Part shown: piece by piece, positions 1 to 9,586 of the stretch
Numbering within the stretch: position 1 is the stretch's first letter
Layout of the letters: each line of letters begins with the position of its first letter
NCBI RefSeq assembly: GCF_000497245.1
Contig: NZ_AWTC01000002.1
Span: forward strand, 62,001-126,000
Direction: 5' to 3'
DNA: 64,000 nucleotides
From: Sporolactobacillus laevolacticus DSM 442
Lineage (GTDB): Bacteria; Bacillota; Bacilli; Bacillales; Sporolactobacillaceae
The notes under the pieces: model-generated
Seen by the model: the letters and a program-made list of their open reading frames with translations, nothing else
Told to the model about the DNA's origin: nothing
Databases searched by the model: none
Program-made: the position numbers and the translations under genes

Positions 1-891
1 ACCTGCTCCAACTGAGCCGATCAATGAGTGGCGTGTTGGTTGATAGACGCCAATGACGCCTTCCGCCTTGCCGTTCTCTGCCTTACGTTGACCGGTGATT
101 AGTTCAACTTGCTGTTGACTGCCATTTCGTTCAAAGGTTAACATAACCTTTTCTTTCGGATGCTTACTGACATAGTTGACGATATCCTGCCAACTATTTG
201 TTTGTTTACCGTCAATTTGCACAATGCGGTCACCGGCAACAAGGCCTGATTTTTCCGCAGGATAACCCTTTATTACATTACCAAGCTGCGGCGCATCGGA
301 AGGCACTCCCTGGATGCTAAAATAGATGATAAAGATGATCACAGCCAAGAGTAAATTCATAAACGGACCTGCAAATATCGTCAGAAACCTCGCCAAAAGG
401 GACTGTGACGAAAATTGGCGATCACGCGGCGCAATTTGAAAATCTTGGTTGTCCGCTACGTAAGTCGCATCTCGATTTATTGCATAACGGGTGAGTGGCG
501 CATCTTCATCTTCATATCCTGAAAGGCAGAGTTCATTTTCAAGATCGCATTGTTCAACGGTCAAAAATCGGGCATCCGGGTACTTCTCTAGATGATCGCT
601 CACAATACGGCAAACATTTCCATGCGTATCAAGGTAGATACCGATATTTTGTCCGGGTTTCACTTCGAAAGTTTCCGGATCTTCACCCGCCATGCGCACG
701 TAGCCTCCAATCGGAAGCAGGCGCAATGTATAAACCGTTTCTCCTTTTTTGATTGCAAAAATTTTCGGACCAAATCCGATCGCATACTCCCGACACAGAA
801 TCCCGGAACGTTTAGCGACGATCAAGTGACCAAATTCATGGATAGACACAAGAAGCCCGAAAATGATGACAACGATTATCAAAGTTTCCAC
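1..891 (-). CDS. rseP: RseP/RasP site-2 intramembrane metalloprotease (partial, 3' end outside window)
   Basis: Membrane zinc protease that cuts transmembrane substrates such as anti-sigma factors and remnant signal peptides. A hydrophobic segment (residues 4-17) leads into HEFGH at residues 18-22, the HExxH zinc site. A PVGG-like stretch (LLPIGGYVRMAGEDPE) follows, then a cytoplasmic loop, a second membrane segment after AGPFMN and a PDZ domain beginning near GVPSDAPQLGNV. The frame is still open at base 1, so the C-terminal catalytic half is missing. The start is GTG at 889-891, with GAGGTG 8 bases upstream, 19 bases after dxr. The order dxr-rseP matches B. subtilis dxr-rasP. Confidence 0.95.
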   Translation of the reverse strand, partial: METLIIVVIIFGLLVSIHEFGHLIVAKRSGILCREYAIGFGPKIFAIKKGETVYTLRLLPIGGYVRMAGEDPETFEVKPGQNIGIYLDTHGNVCRIVSDHLEKYPDARFLTVEQCDLENELCLSGYEDEDAPLTRYAINRDATYVADNQDFQIAPRDRQFSSQSLLARFLTIFAGPFMNLLLAVIIFIIYFSIQGVPSDAPQLGNVIKGYPAEKSGLVAGDRIVQIDGKQTNSWQDIVNYVSKHPKEKVMLTFERNGSQQQVELITGQRKAENGKAEGVIGVYQPTRHSLIGSVGAG

Positions 892-910
892 GAGCTTGAC
901 ACCTCTGCCT

Positions 911-2059
911 TTAGTTTATTTTATTCATGACAAAAGCGCGGGTTTCCCGATCTACTGCTTCAATTGTTTCCAAATCAGGCATTTGAACGACTTGATGATG
1001 CTCAAGAGCCGTCTCAACAAACCGTTCAATGTCTAGAAACGCAATTTTTCCTGATAAAAATGCTTGAACCGCTATTTCATTAGCCGCGTTTAATACGGTC
1101 GGCATGGAACCGCCTGCTTTTCCTGCGTGATAAGCTAATGATACGCTTGGATAGCGTTGCGTGTCCACTTTTTGAAAATGAAGTGTTCCTATTTCCCATA
1201 AGTTTAGCTGTTTTGTTAGTTTCAGTTCAAGTCTTGAAGGATAAGTGAGCGCATACTGAATCGGAACAAGCATGCTCGGCAATCCGAGCTGCGCAATGAC
1301 ACTATGATCAGCATATTCAACTAATGAATGAACAATACTCTCTCTGTGTATTACTATATCAATTTTTTCATAAGGCATCCCAAATAGCCAGTGTGCTTCA
1401 ATAACTTCAAGTCCTTTATTCATCATCGTTGCCGTATCGACAGTGATTTTTGCCCCCATCGACCAATTCGGATGATTCAAGGCATCATTAATCGTCACAC
1501 CTTCGAGTTCCTCACGTTTCTTGTCTCTGAAACTGCCGCCTGAAGCGGTCAGAATCAGCCGAGAAATGGCCGAACGGTCCTGACCCTGCATTGATTGAAA
1601 AATAGCGGAATGCTCGCTGTCAACAGGAAGGATTGATACACCGAACTCTTTTGCTTTCTTCATCACTAAGTGTCCTGCAGTGACAAGCGTTTCCTTATTT
1701 GCCAGGCCAATTGTCTTTCCAGCTTCAATCGCAGCTAGTGTTGGTTCAAGACCAATACTGCCGAGAACTGCGTTGACCAATATATCGCTCTCAGGGATAA
1801 CGGCAGCTTCAATCATGCCCTCAACACCGTAAACCAGCCGTATTTCTTTAGTTAACGCCGGTCTTATCTGCTCAGCGACTGTCTTATTCTTTACCGCGAC
1901 CAGTTTTGGATGAAATTCCTGAATGAGTGGCAGAGCAATGTCGATATTTTCTCCAAAAGCAAGAGCAACTGCAGAAAATTGATCAGGATGTTCACGGATC
2001 ACATCGAGTGTCTGAAGTCCGACTGAACCCGTCGCACCAAGTAAACTGATTTTTTTCAA
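911..2059 (-). CDS. dxr: 1-deoxy-D-xylulose 5-phosphate reductoisomerase
   Basis: Second step of the MEP isoprenoid pathway: converts DXP to methylerythritol 4-phosphate using NADPH. The 382-aa protein is full length. The N-terminal Rossmann motif GATGSVG is at residues 8-14. The substrate/metal region has SEHSAIFQ and ASGGSFR, and [10 protein letters not shown] lies in the C-terminal helical domain. The start is TTG at 2057-2059, preceded by AGAGGGGG at good spacing; no ATG fits the conserved N-terminus. It sits between cdsA and rseP, with uppS two genes upstream, linking isoprenoid supply with undecaprenyl and phospholipid synthesis as in Bacillus. Confidence 0.97.
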   Translation of the reverse strand: MKKISLLGATGSVGLQTLDVIREHPDQFSAVALAFGENIDIALPLIQEFHPKLVAVKNKTVAEQIRPALTKEIRLVYGVEGMIEAAVIPESDILVNAVLGSIGLEPTLAAIEAGKTIGLANKETLVTAGHLVMKKAKEFGVSILPVDSEHSAIFQSMQGQDRSAISRLILTASGGSFRDKKREELEGVTINDALNHPNWSMGAKITVDTATMMNKGLEVIEAHWLFGMPYEKIDIVIHRESIVHSLVEYADHSVIAQLGLPSMLVPIQYALTYPSRLELKLTKQLNLWEIGTLHFQKVDTQRYPSVSLAYHAGKAGGSMPTVLNAANEIAVQAFLSGKIAFLDIERFVETALEHHQVVQMPDLETIEAVDRETRAFVMNKIN

Positions 2060-2074
2060 AGCGCGTTCCCCCTC

Positions 2075-2866
2075 TTAACCAATCAATCCAAAAATATAAA
2101 GCAACGGAAGTACAAAGATTAAGCTGTCAAATCGATCTAACAGTCCACCATGACCTGGAAGAATGTTTCCTGAATCTTTGATTCCATAAAACCGTTTTAT
2201 TGCTGATTCTGCCAAATCCCCGATCTGACCGAATACAGAGATCAGCAATGTGACACCGGTGAGCGCAAACCACGAGGTGAAAAGCGGTTCACCAACAATC
2301 AACTGGAACAGAAGTGCTGTGATCAGCGCAAAAAGCACTGCTCCCGCCGAGCCTTCCTTAGTCTTATTCGGACTGATGTTTGGCGCAAGCTTGTTTTTAC
2401 CAAATTTCCTTCCAACAAAATAAGCTCCGCTGTCTGTTGCCCACATGACTATCTGGACAAACAACACCAGTTCAAGACTATCGATCCGCATACGAACAAG
2501 CAAATAAAACGGAATACTTATGTAAAAAACAGACAGGAAAAGATAAGCCGATTGCGCAAAAGAGAACTTATTTTTCGTCATCACACTAACACTGATGAGC
2601 AGCAAGGCTAAAGTAACGAACAATTTAAGCCAAAGGTTTTGAAAAACATTTGGTAAGACTAGGGCACCGGCTACGATAATAGCTACAGCGACCGCACCAA
2701 TAAGGACAGCAGGTGAAGATGCACCAAGTTTATTCAATTCAGCAAGTTCTAAATAACTGATCACAGCGATCGCAGCGATTAAGAGTGCGAAAGGAATTGA
2801 ACCGATCCAAAGTAGTGCGAGATAAACAGCACCGTACAAAAGGCCTGTAATTACTCTTTGTCTCAA
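2075..2866 (-). CDS. cdsA: phosphatidate cytidylyltransferase (CDP-diacylglycerol synthase)
   Basis: Makes CDP-diacylglycerol from phosphatidic acid and CTP for phospholipid synthesis. The 263-aa protein is very hydrophobic with multiple membrane helices. The family signature lies in the last third: GQIGDLAESAIKR followed by the KDSG-LPGHGGLLDR-FDS block. The start is TTG at 2864-2866, overlapping the uppS stop by 4 bases (TTGA), which implies translational coupling. An AGGAAG ribosome site lies inside the end of uppS. Confidence 0.96.
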   Translation of the reverse strand: MRQRVITGLLYGAVYLALLWIGSIPFALLIAAIAVISYLELAELNKLGASSPAVLIGAVAVAIIVAGALVLPNVFQNLWLKLFVTLALLLISVSVMTKNKFSFAQSAYLFLSVFYISIPFYLLVRMRIDSLELVLFVQIVMWATDSGAYFVGRKFGKNKLAPNISPNKTKEGSAGAVLFALITALLFQLIVGEPLFTSWFALTGVTLLISVFGQIGDLAESAIKRFYGIKDSGNILPGHGGLLDRFDSLIFVLPLLYIFGLIG

Positions 2867-3648
2867 TTTTTCTCGCTTCCTTTCTCTAAACCGCCGTATC
2901 TGCGCTGTCTGGCAGCGAATGATTGAATCGCATTCCGTAAACTCTGTTCATCAAAATCAGGCCAATATTCTTCTGAAAAGTAGAGTTCCGTATAAGCAAG
3001 CTGCCATAGCATGAAGTTACTTAACCTTAACTCTCCGCCTGTGCGGATTAAAAGGTCAGGATCTGGAAGAGATGAACACATTAAATGTTGAGAAATAACT
3101 TGTTCCGTCACTTCTTCGACGACCAGCTCTTGTTCTTGAACTTTTCGCACGATCGTTTTCACTGCATCAACAATTTCCGCATGGCTTCCATAGTTCAGGG
3201 CAAAGTTCAACACCAGTCCTGTGTTGTTTTTTGTCCGTTCAATGGCACTTTCCACAGCTTTAAGTGTATATGATGGCAAGCGTGATAAATCACCCATTGC
3301 CTGAACTCGAACATTTTGTTCTATGAGCTCGACCAGATACGTATTTAGAAACTGTTCTGGCAGCTTCATCAAAAAATCAACTTCATTTTTCGGACGTTTC
3401 CAGTTTTCAGTCGAAAAAGTGTAAAGCGTGAGCACCTTAACGCCTAAGCGATCCGCTTCTTTCGTGACTCGTTTAACTGTTTTCATTGCTTCGCGATGAC
3501 CAGCAATTCTCGGTAATCCCCGCTTTTTTGCCCAACGTCCGTTTCCGTCCATGATAATTGCTACATGCTTTGGAATTTTAAGATCGCGTTGTTCATCACG
3601 GTTCGTTTTGTCCTTTTTCCCCATATTAAAGGAAAATTTTTCAAACAT
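2863..3648 (-). CDS. uppS: undecaprenyl diphosphate synthase (cis-prenyltransferase)
   Basis: Condenses isopentenyl diphosphate onto farnesyl diphosphate to give the C55 lipid carrier for peptidoglycan and teichoic acid. The UppS fold begins at IPKHVAIIMDGNGRWAKKRG, with the catalytic Asp in MDGNGRW. The TLYTFSTENWKRP block, RTGGE-LRLSNF and WPDF motifs are also present. The frame is open further upstream, but ATG at 3646-3648 is preceded by GGGGGAAA at ideal spacing and gives 261 aa, the usual length. It is followed with overlap by cdsA. Confidence 0.96.
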   Translation of the reverse strand: MFEKFSFNMGKKDKTNRDEQRDLKIPKHVAIIMDGNGRWAKKRGLPRIAGHREAMKTVKRVTKEADRLGVKVLTLYTFSTENWKRPKNEVDFLMKLPEQFLNTYLVELIEQNVRVQAMGDLSRLPSYTLKAVESAIERTKNNTGLVLNFALNYGSHAEIVDAVKTIVRKVQEQELVVEEVTEQVISQHLMCSSLPDPDLLIRTGGELRLSNFMLWQLAYTELYFSEEYWPDFDEQSLRNAIQSFAARQRRYGGLEKGSEKN

Positions 3649-3757
3649 TGATTTTCCCCCATTACTGATACTGAAACATCCGAACATAGCCAGACGAAAA
3701 GTGTTTCCATTCAGAACTGCATGCGTGGACGTGGTGTCAGCTTGGTTAATTTCCTGT

Positions 3758-4318
3758 TTAAATGTCCATCATTTCTTTTTCTTTTTCGGATGCAATCTGA
3801 TCGATGTTTTTAATTGTGTCATTCGTCAATTTTTGCACATCGTCTTCAGCTTCACGAACATCGTCTTTGGTCAATTCATTGTTTTTCGCCAGTTTCTTCA
3901 CTTGATCGTTTGTATCCCGGCGCACATTGCGTACGGCAATCTTAGCTTCTTCTGCCATTTTTCTAACCAGCTTGACCAATTCTCCACGTCTTTCTTCGGT
4001 AAGCGGAGGAATCGCAATACGAATGACCGTTCCGTCATTCGTAGGCGTAATGCCTAATTCAGATTTCAAGATCCCTTTTTCAATGTTTGCAAGTGCTGTA
4101 CGATCATAGGGCTGTACAAGCAACAGACGAGCTTCTGGAACCGTAATTGATGCCACCTGATTGAGTGGTGTTTCAGCTCCGTAGTATTCAACGGTCACCT
4201 TATTAAGCAAAGATGGATTTGCGCGTCCTGCTCGTATGGTCACCAATTCGCGTTGGAAAGCTTTTACAGCTTTTTCCATACGTTCTTCCGCTCCTTTAAG
4301 GAGTTCTGACTGAGCCAT
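3758..4318 (-). CDS. frr: ribosome recycling factor
   Basis: Splits post-termination ribosomes together with EF-G. The 186-aa protein has the three-helix-bundle RRF sequence: [12 protein letters not shown] near residue 30, VQPYD near 73, and the C-terminal [11 protein letters not shown] segment. The ATG at 4318 follows pyrH by 3 bases; its GGGG ribosome site lies in the pyrH end. The pyrH-frr-uppS order is conserved in Bacilli. The 109 bases between frr and uppS show no clear hairpin or promoter. Confidence 0.98.
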   Translation of the reverse strand: MAQSELLKGAEERMEKAVKAFQRELVTIRAGRANPSLLNKVTVEYYGAETPLNQVASITVPEARLLLVQPYDRTALANIEKGILKSELGITPTNDGTVIRIAIPPLTEERRGELVKLVRKMAEEAKIAVRNVRRDTNDQVKKLAKNNELTKDDVREAEDDVQKLTNDTIKNIDQIASEKEKEMMDI

Positions 4319-4321
4319 AAA

Positions 4322-5047
4322 TTATCGCCCCTTTACTATTGTACCGATGTCTTCTCCCAGAACGGCACGCTTAATATTGCCCTCTTCAGAAAGAGAAAAA
4401 ACAATCAGTGGAATATCGTTATCCATGCTAAGTGATGACGCTGTAGAGTCCATAACTTGCAGGCCTTCATTGAGTACACGTAAATAAGAGATTTCTTTAT
4501 ATTTCTTCGCTGTTTTATCAACTTTAGGGTCTGCTGAATAGACACCATCGACATTATTTTTTGCCATCAGAATAACATCGGCTTCAATTTCAGCGGCACG
4601 CAAAGCAGCTGTTGTATCTGTCGAGAAATAAGGATTACCTGTTCCTGCGGCAAAAATAACAACGCGCCCCTTCTCAAGGTGACGGATTGCCCGCCTGCGA
4701 ATATAAGGCTCGGCGACTTGCCGCATCTCAATTGAAGTCTGCACACGCGTTTCTACACCAATACCCTCAAGACAATCCTGAAGAGCCAATGCATTCAGGA
4801 CCGTTGCCAGCATACCCATATAATCAGCCTGTGCACGATCCATCCCCATTTCGCTTCCTGCTTTGCCTCTCCAGATATTCCCCGCTCCACAGACAATTGC
4901 GACTTCAACACCGAGGTTCACAACGTCCTTGACTTGCTTCGTAATGGAACGAATAATACCAGGCTCAATACCAAAACCGCCCGCGCCAGCAAGTGCTTCT
5001 CCACTCAGCTTTAAAATAACCCGCTTATATTTCGCCTTCTCTGGCAT
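4322..5047 (-). CDS. pyrH: uridylate kinase (UMP kinase)
   Basis: Phosphorylates UMP to UDP with ATP in pyrimidine nucleotide synthesis. The amino-acid-kinase fold shows [12 protein letters not shown] at the N-terminus, GAGNIWRG as the glycine loop, the [20 protein letters not shown] block and [13 protein letters not shown]. The open frame extends 48 codons upstream, but that segment lacks family similarity and runs through the tsf terminator. ATG at 5045-5047 has AGGTG 8 bases upstream and gives 241 aa, the family length. Confidence 0.97.
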   Translation of the reverse strand: MPEKAKYKRVILKLSGEALAGAGGFGIEPGIIRSITKQVKDVVNLGVEVAIVCGAGNIWRGKAGSEMGMDRAQADYMGMLATVLNALALQDCLEGIGVETRVQTSIEMRQVAEPYIRRRAIRHLEKGRVVIFAAGTGNPYFSTDTTAALRAAEIEADVILMAKNNVDGVYSADPKVDKTAKKYKEISYLRVLNEGLQVMDSTASSLSMDNDIPLIVFSLSEEGNIKRAVLGEDIGTIVKGR

Positions 5048-5077
5048 GTTCAACTGCACCTCACAATGGCATATTTT

Positions 5078-5106
5078 AAAAAATGGGACACGTGACCCGT
5101 GCCCCA
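5078..5106 (-). terminator. Rho-independent terminator after tsf
   Basis: On the minus strand, a stem TGGGgCACG / CGTGtCCCA with a 5-base loop is followed directly by six T. It lies between tsf and pyrH, so rpsB-tsf can be terminated separately, with partial read-through or another promoter feeding pyrH. Confidence 0.85.
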
Positions 5107-5204
5107 TTGTGTTTCCTTGCTCTGTTTCATCGGGTGTTGAAAACCGCAAACGGTTTTGACGGTTACTATCAATATCGTCTTCAACATTCACCTTACAGGC
5201 GCAA

Positions 5205-6086
5205 TTATTGTTTCATTTGAGCTTTGACTTCGTCAGCGAAATTTTCTTCTTTCTTTTCGATACCTTCGCCTACTTCAAAGCGTACAAAAGCGAGAACATC
5301 CGCGTTCTTGCTCTTCAGGAATTCACTAACTGTTACATCGCCGTCTTTAACAAACGGTTGATCAACCAAGCAGATGTCCTTGAAGAACTTCTTAAGTCTT
5401 CCGACAACCATCTTTTCAACAATGTTTGCAGGCTTGCCTTCTCCAAGTGCTTCTTGTGTCAGCACTTCTTTTTCGTGAGCCACGACGTCTGCCGGAATTT
5501 CATCTTCCTTCAAATATTGAGGTCGAATTGCAGCCACATGCATCGCTACATCTTTAGCAACCGCATCGTCATTGCCAGACAATTTAGTCAGAGCAGCAAT
5601 TCTTCCACCCATGTGGAGGTAAGCGCCAAATACTTCAGCATCCGTTTTTTCCACAATTGCAAAACGGCGTAGAGAAATTTTTTCTCCGATTTTAGAAATT
5701 GCAGCTGTAATTGTATCTGCCACAGTTTCTCCATTTTCCGTTGTTTGGGTAAGTGCTTCTTCAACTGTCGCTGGTTCTTTATCAAGAAGATGCTGTGCAA
5801 TTAAATTAATCAACTCTTTAAATTCAGCATTCTTTGCAACGAAGTCTGTTTCAGAGTTTACTTCCAAAGCAACAGCTTTATTGCCGTCAATTTTGATTTC
5901 AGCCAATCCTTCTGCTGCGATGCGTCCGGATTTCTTAGCGGCTTTCGCCATTCCTTTTTCACGAAGAACATCAATTGCTTTCTCAATATCTCCGTCTGCC
6001 TCTGCGAGCGCCCGTTTACAATCCATGATTCCAGCGCCAGTCAGTTCTCGTAATTCTTTTACTTGCTTTGCACTAATTGCAGCCAA
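5205..6086 (-). CDS. tsf: translation elongation factor Ts
   Basis: Guanine nucleotide exchange factor for EF-Tu. The 293-aa protein starts with the UBA-like domain ([19 protein letters not shown]) followed by the core with the EF-Tu contact motif ETDFVAKN near residue 80. The start is TTG at 6084-6086, with GGAGG 7 bases upstream. A nearby ATG is out of frame. It is paired with rpsB upstream as in most bacteria. Confidence 0.98.
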   Translation of the reverse strand: MAAISAKQVKELRELTGAGIMDCKRALAEADGDIEKAIDVLREKGMAKAAKKSGRIAAEGLAEIKIDGNKAVALEVNSETDFVAKNAEFKELINLIAQHLLDKEPATVEEALTQTTENGETVADTITAAISKIGEKISLRRFAIVEKTDAEVFGAYLHMGGRIAALTKLSGNDDAVAKDVAMHVAAIRPQYLKEDEIPADVVAHEKEVLTQEALGEGKPANIVEKMVVGRLKKFFKDICLVDQPFVKDGDVTVSEFLKSKNADVLAFVRFEVGEGIEKKEENFADEVKAQMKQ

Positions 6087-6130
6087 TTGGCATCCTCCTT
6101 TTATATCGTTCCTTAGTTTTCGTGAAAAGA

Positions 6131-6156
6131 GTGATAAAGGGCACGCCCCTTATCAC
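6131..6156 (-). terminator. hairpin between rpsB and tsf (attenuator-like)
   Basis: The minus-strand stem GTGATAAgGGG / CCCtTTATCAC around a short loop is followed by TCTTTTC, only a weak U-tract. It may be a partial terminator or an mRNA-stabilising stem that sets the S2:EF-Ts ratio; the role is inference. Confidence 0.5.
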
Positions 6157-6180
6157 CCCTCTTGATGCTTTGTACCAAAA

Positions 6181-6936
6181 TTATTCTGCTTTAACTGGTT
6201 CTTCAACAGCAACTTCAACTTTCTCTGGTTCAACTGCTGCTTCTTCCGTTTCTTCGCCCTGATTTGCTTCCAAAATTGCATCGGCCATTTTACCTGTCAG
6301 CAGTTTCACAGCGCGAATTGCGTCGTCATTTCCTGGAATGATGACATCAATTTCATCTGGGTCACAGTTTGTATCAACGATCGCGATGATCGGAATATTC
6401 AGCTTATGTGCTTCAGCAATCGCAATTCTTTCTTTGCGTGGATCAATGACAAAAAGCGCTTGTGGAATGCTTTCCATATCCTTGATACCGCCAAGAAATT
6501 TTTCAAGACGTGCCCATTCTTTTTTGAGTCCGACAACTTCTTTCTTAGGGAGCACATCAAAAGTGCCGTCTGCTTGCATTTTTTCAATGTCTTTCAGACG
6601 TTTGATTCTTTTTCTGATGGTTTCAAAGTTGGTGAGTGTACCGCCAAGCCAGCGCTGGTTGACAAAGTATTGGCCGGAACGTTCTGCTTCGGATTTCACA
6701 GAATCCTGAGCTTGTTTTTTTGTGCCGACAAACAGAATTTTGCCGCCGTCAACTGCGATATCTCTGACGAATTGATACGCTTCTTCAACTTTCTTAACGG
6801 TTTTCTGCAGATCGATGATGTAGATACCGTTTCTTTCAGTAAAGATATACGGTTTCATCTTTGGATTCCAGCGACGGGTCTGGTGACCGAAATGTACGCC
6901 GGATTCCAGTAATTGCTTCATTGAAATAACTGACAT
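6181..6936 (-). CDS. rpsB: 30S ribosomal protein S2
   Basis: Small-subunit protein needed late in 30S assembly. The 251-aa protein has the S2 N-terminus ([19 protein letters not shown]), the [12 protein letters not shown] block and [19 protein letters not shown]. An acidic Glu/Val-rich tail follows residue 225. The ATG has GGAGG 9 bases upstream. A strong vegetative promoter lies 115 bases upstream, and the intervening leader could host S2 autoregulation. Confidence 0.98.
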   Translation of the reverse strand: MSVISMKQLLESGVHFGHQTRRWNPKMKPYIFTERNGIYIIDLQKTVKKVEEAYQFVRDIAVDGGKILFVGTKKQAQDSVKSEAERSGQYFVNQRWLGGTLTNFETIRKRIKRLKDIEKMQADGTFDVLPKKEVVGLKKEWARLEKFLGGIKDMESIPQALFVIDPRKERIAIAEAHKLNIPIIAIVDTNCDPDEIDVIIPGNDDAIRAVKLLTGKMADAILEANQGEETEEAAVEPEKVEVAVEEPVKAE

Positions 6937-7050
6937 GAAAAAATTCCTCCTATGGTTTTATTCCTCCGTCTGCGTCATTTTCGTGTGCGGCTGAATGATT
7001 TCAGCACCTGCGCATAAATCAACAGACGTGTGTGATTGACACCAAACGTA

Positions 7051-7079
7051 ACTATATCATAATACAAGCATCATGGCAA
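7051..7079 (-). promoter_or_regulatory. sigma-A promoter of rpsB-tsf
   Basis: Reading leftward: TTGCCA (7079-7074), a 17-base spacer, then TATAGT (7056-7051). Start of transcription is expected near 7044, giving a leader of about 108 nt before the rpsB ATG. The -35 box begins 2 bases after the swrB stop codon, so it borders the fla/che operon with no room for a terminator in front of it. Confidence 0.85.
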
Positions 7080-7081
7080 GA

Positions 7082-7669
7082 TTATGATTGTACTTTCCCC
7101 TGTAACTTAAGTAAAAGTTCAATTTCGCCCTTACCCCGGTTCATTTCTTTTGCGATATCGGTTATTGAGTACCCTTTTTCCTTCAGTCTCGTAGCCTGCA
7201 GATATGGGGATTCCTCAATCATATCTTGAACATCATCAATTGGCGGCACCCATTTATCAGCGGACGTTTCTGATGTTGCATTCTGTTTGCTTGTTGTTGC
7301 CGTTTTATTCAGTTCTTCTTTTTCCTGACTGAGTATCGCCGAGAATTTCTTTTCATTGTCTGATGAATCGATTGCGGAAGCTTCTTCATGATTTTCATTC
7401 TTTACTTTGCTCGTCTTACGCGTCCGCTTTGCTCTTGACGGTTTCACTGATTCGGCGGATGCCCGCTCATTCAATAACACGCGCAAATCTGACAGGAACT
7501 GCTCATTTTCTAATCGAACCGCTTCCATGTGTTCAGCAAGAAGTTGTTGTGTTCCCTGGCTGTCTTGATCTTTATCCTGAAGCAACCGGATTCTCTGATA
7601 GAGATGCAGGATAAGATAAAATGCCAAAAGCAGCAAAACAAAATTCAAAGTCATCCAAAATGCTGTCAT
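7082..7669 (-). CDS. swrB: SwrB-like swarming motility protein
   Basis: Membrane-anchored factor which in B. subtilis activates the flagellar type III export apparatus. An N-terminal hydrophobic anchor (residues 4-24) is followed by a coiled-coil and low-complexity charged middle (residues 25-150). A short conserved C-terminal helix-turn-helix-like end follows (YSITDIAKEMNRGKGEIELL). At 195 aa it is a little longer than the B. subtilis protein. It overlaps the sigD end by 4 bases and closes the fla/che operon, exactly as in B. subtilis. Only the N- and C-terminal ends are family-like. Confidence 0.85.
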   Translation of the reverse strand: MTAFWMTLNFVLLLLAFYLILHLYQRIRLLQDKDQDSQGTQQLLAEHMEAVRLENEQFLSDLRVLLNERASAESVKPSRAKRTRKTSKVKNENHEEASAIDSSDNEKKFSAILSQEKEELNKTATTSKQNATSETSADKWVPPIDDVQDMIEESPYLQATRLKEKGYSITDIAKEMNRGKGEIELLLKLQGKVQS

Positions 7670-8457
7670 TCCTTCACCTGACTTTCAGCTGTAGATTCTA
7701 TTTCACGTGCTTTTAAAAATTGCCGCAGTTTAAAAAGTGCCTTGCTGTGAATCTGCGAAATCCGCGATGTTGAAAGCTTAAGTACTTGACCGATTTCTGT
7801 TAAAGTCAATTCATCAAAATAAAACAGGGAAACGACCATTCGTTCCTTATCGCTTAATTTGTCAATTTCTTCAGCAAGCTGCATTCGGTTTTCTTGATCT
7901 ACAAGCTGTTTTTCGGGTAGCACCGCCCTGATGTCCACAATTGCTGATGGCGGATACTCACTGCTTTTACCAGAAGAACCGTCATCAAGCGAAAGCAGGT
8001 TAGAAAGCAGGCTCTCAGATAATATCTGTGACACCTCTTCAGTAGACATTTCGCAAACTTGCGCGACTTCATCCAGCGTAGCGCTTCGCATTTTTTCCTG
8101 TTCAATTTTTTCCGCAGCCTTTTCGATCTTCTTACTTTTTTCACGAATAGACCGTGGCATCCAATCTTCCTTACGCAGACCATCAAGTATTGCGCCGCGA
8201 ATTCGGAAGGAAGCGTATGTATCAAATTTAAGGTCCCTTTGACGGTCGAACTTTTCTAATGCGTCATATAGTCCGAAAAGGCCGAAACTCTGAAGTTCGC
8301 CCCGATCAATATTCCTAGGCAATCCTGAACCGATTCGCTGCACATGGTACTGAACAAGAGGCATATATATTTCAAGAAGACAATTTGCAGCTTCTACGTC
8401 ATGGGAATGTACCCACCGATCCCAGTACTCTGACTCCATGGTTTCAGATTTTCCCAA
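7666..8457 (-). CDS. sigD: RNA polymerase sigma factor SigD (sigma-28/FliA family)
   Basis: Directs RNA polymerase to late flagellar, chemotaxis and autolysin genes. The 263-aa protein has region 2 (GELQSFGLFGLYDALEKFD, FDTYASFRIRGAILDGLR), region 3 (MPRSIREKSKKIE) and region 4 with a helix-turn-helix (LTEIGQVLKLSTSRISQIHS). The start is TTG at 8455-8457, with GGAGG 8 bases upstream; the next ATG would lose conserved spacing. It is next to last in the operon, so SigD abundance depends on read-through of about 25 kb of message. Confidence 0.97.
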   Translation of the reverse strand: MGKSETMESEYWDRWVHSHDVEAANCLLEIYMPLVQYHVQRIGSGLPRNIDRGELQSFGLFGLYDALEKFDRQRDLKFDTYASFRIRGAILDGLRKEDWMPRSIREKSKKIEKAAEKIEQEKMRSATLDEVAQVCEMSTEEVSQILSESLLSNLLSLDDGSSGKSSEYPPSAIVDIRAVLPEKQLVDQENRMQLAEEIDKLSDKERMVVSLFYFDELTLTEIGQVLKLSTSRISQIHSKALFKLRQFLKAREIESTAESQVKE

Positions 8458-8489
8458 TTGTCTTCCCTCCTTCTTTACTCAAGCCATTC

Positions 8490-8972
8490 TTAAATAACAC
8501 TTTTACCCTTAAATATTGCATGAATCGTTAACTTACAGGATTGTGTAAAAAATTCAACTGTCCTGCCATAATCAGCCCCAGTTTCTTCGGCAACTAGTGG
8601 AATTCGATAATTGTCAAGTTGGGTTCTGACCGCCTCAACGTTTCTTTTTCCAATACTACCCATCGGAAGCGCACGTGTGGCTTTAAACATTTCGGCCCCG
8701 CCAGCAATTTTCGCTTTAAGCTGGAATAGCGGACAGCCATAATACTCGGTCATCTTAGTAACCAGCTCCGGTATAGCCGTATCCGCGTATTTTCCAAGAG
8801 GATACGCATTTGAACGTGCTAATGCAGAGTCCGGAAGCATCACATGAGCCATTCCAGCGATCAAGCTTTGTTCATGGTAAATAACGACACCAACACAAGA
8901 CCCTAGCCCCAGAGTTTTCAACGATTCCGGACATTCGGCAAATTTAATCTCTGAAAGACCGACATGGATCAA
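8490..8972 (-). CDS. cheD: chemoreceptor glutamine deamidase CheD
   Basis: Deamidates receptor glutamines and binds CheC, stimulating its CheY-P phosphatase activity. The 160-aa protein shows the catalytic Cys in LGLGSCVGVVIY and the His in GMAHVMLPDS. KAKIAGGAEMF and NVEAVRTQL are family motifs. The start is TTG (8970-8972) overlapping the cheC stop (TTGA), which indicates translational coupling of the two partners. Confidence 0.96.
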   Translation of the reverse strand: MIHVGLSEIKFAECPESLKTLGLGSCVGVVIYHEQSLIAGMAHVMLPDSALARSNAYPLGKYADTAIPELVTKMTEYYGCPLFQLKAKIAGGAEMFKATRALPMGSIGKRNVEAVRTQLDNYRIPLVAEETGADYGRTVEFFTQSCKLTIHAIFKGKSVI

Positions 8973-9583
8973 ATAGATGACTTCCCTTCGGCAATGTTGA
9001 AAATGACATCTAGTGAATCTGGAAGCGGGAGAAATAAAAATTCTCCATTCAGCTTGTTTCCTTTCTGTCTGTCAAAAAGCACGGCGTCTATGAGAAGCGC
9101 CGACTCATCATAAAGCGAAAGTTCAACGAGCCCTTCACTTAATATCGCTCCTGCCATGTCTACAGCATAGACTGGCGGCGACTGGATTAAGGGTATGGAT
9201 AAAAATGTAGATAGTGCGGCCAAATAGGAGCCACAGAGAATATTGCTGATTTCACAAAAAGCAGATTTTCCCATTCCTTCATCTAGGACATTTCCATTTG
9301 GAACAAGTTCTTGAATTAGTGCATCCGCCTGAGCCACATCAAACATCATGAAGAAAAAACCCTTAAGTCCGCCGTCAACTTGAATATAAGAAGCTGCCAC
9401 ATGATTTTCCGCATCTGCATCAATCAATTCAGCAATTGGCAATACACGTACCGACGGAATCTTCAGATCAATGGGTTTATTAAGGAGCACCGACAAAGAA
9501 GATGCCGCATGAGCTGCGCCTATATTACCCGACTCCATCAATAAATCCAGGTGTGCTGGACCAAGTTCATTTAAATTGTGCAT
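8969..9583 (-). CDS. cheC: CheY-P phosphatase CheC
   Basis: Dephosphorylates CheY-P and takes part in chemotactic adaptation with CheD. The 204-aa protein has two CheC/FliY-type repeats. The first is at HLDLLMESGNIGAAHAASSL, with the E-x-x-N motif (ESGN); the second is at GKSAFCEISNILCGSYLAAL, with EISN. It starts 3 bases after the cheW stop, whose GAGG serves as ribosome site. Confidence 0.96.
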   Translation of the reverse strand: MHNLNELGPAHLDLLMESGNIGAAHAASSLSVLLNKPIDLKIPSVRVLPIAELIDADAENHVAASYIQVDGGLKGFFFMMFDVAQADALIQELVPNGNVLDEGMGKSAFCEISNILCGSYLAALSTFLSIPLIQSPPVYAVDMAGAILSEGLVELSLYDESALLIDAVLFDRQKGNKLNGEFLFLPLPDSLDVIFNIAEGKSSI

Positions 9584-9586
9584 TTG

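Noticed and set aside
495-930. Plus-strand open frames over rseP
   Set aside because: They are antisense shadows of the clear rseP reading frame and have no ribosome sites or family motifs.
4322-5191. Longer PyrH starting at 5191
   Set aside because: The added 48 codons run through the tsf terminator hairpin and lack similarity to UMP kinases.
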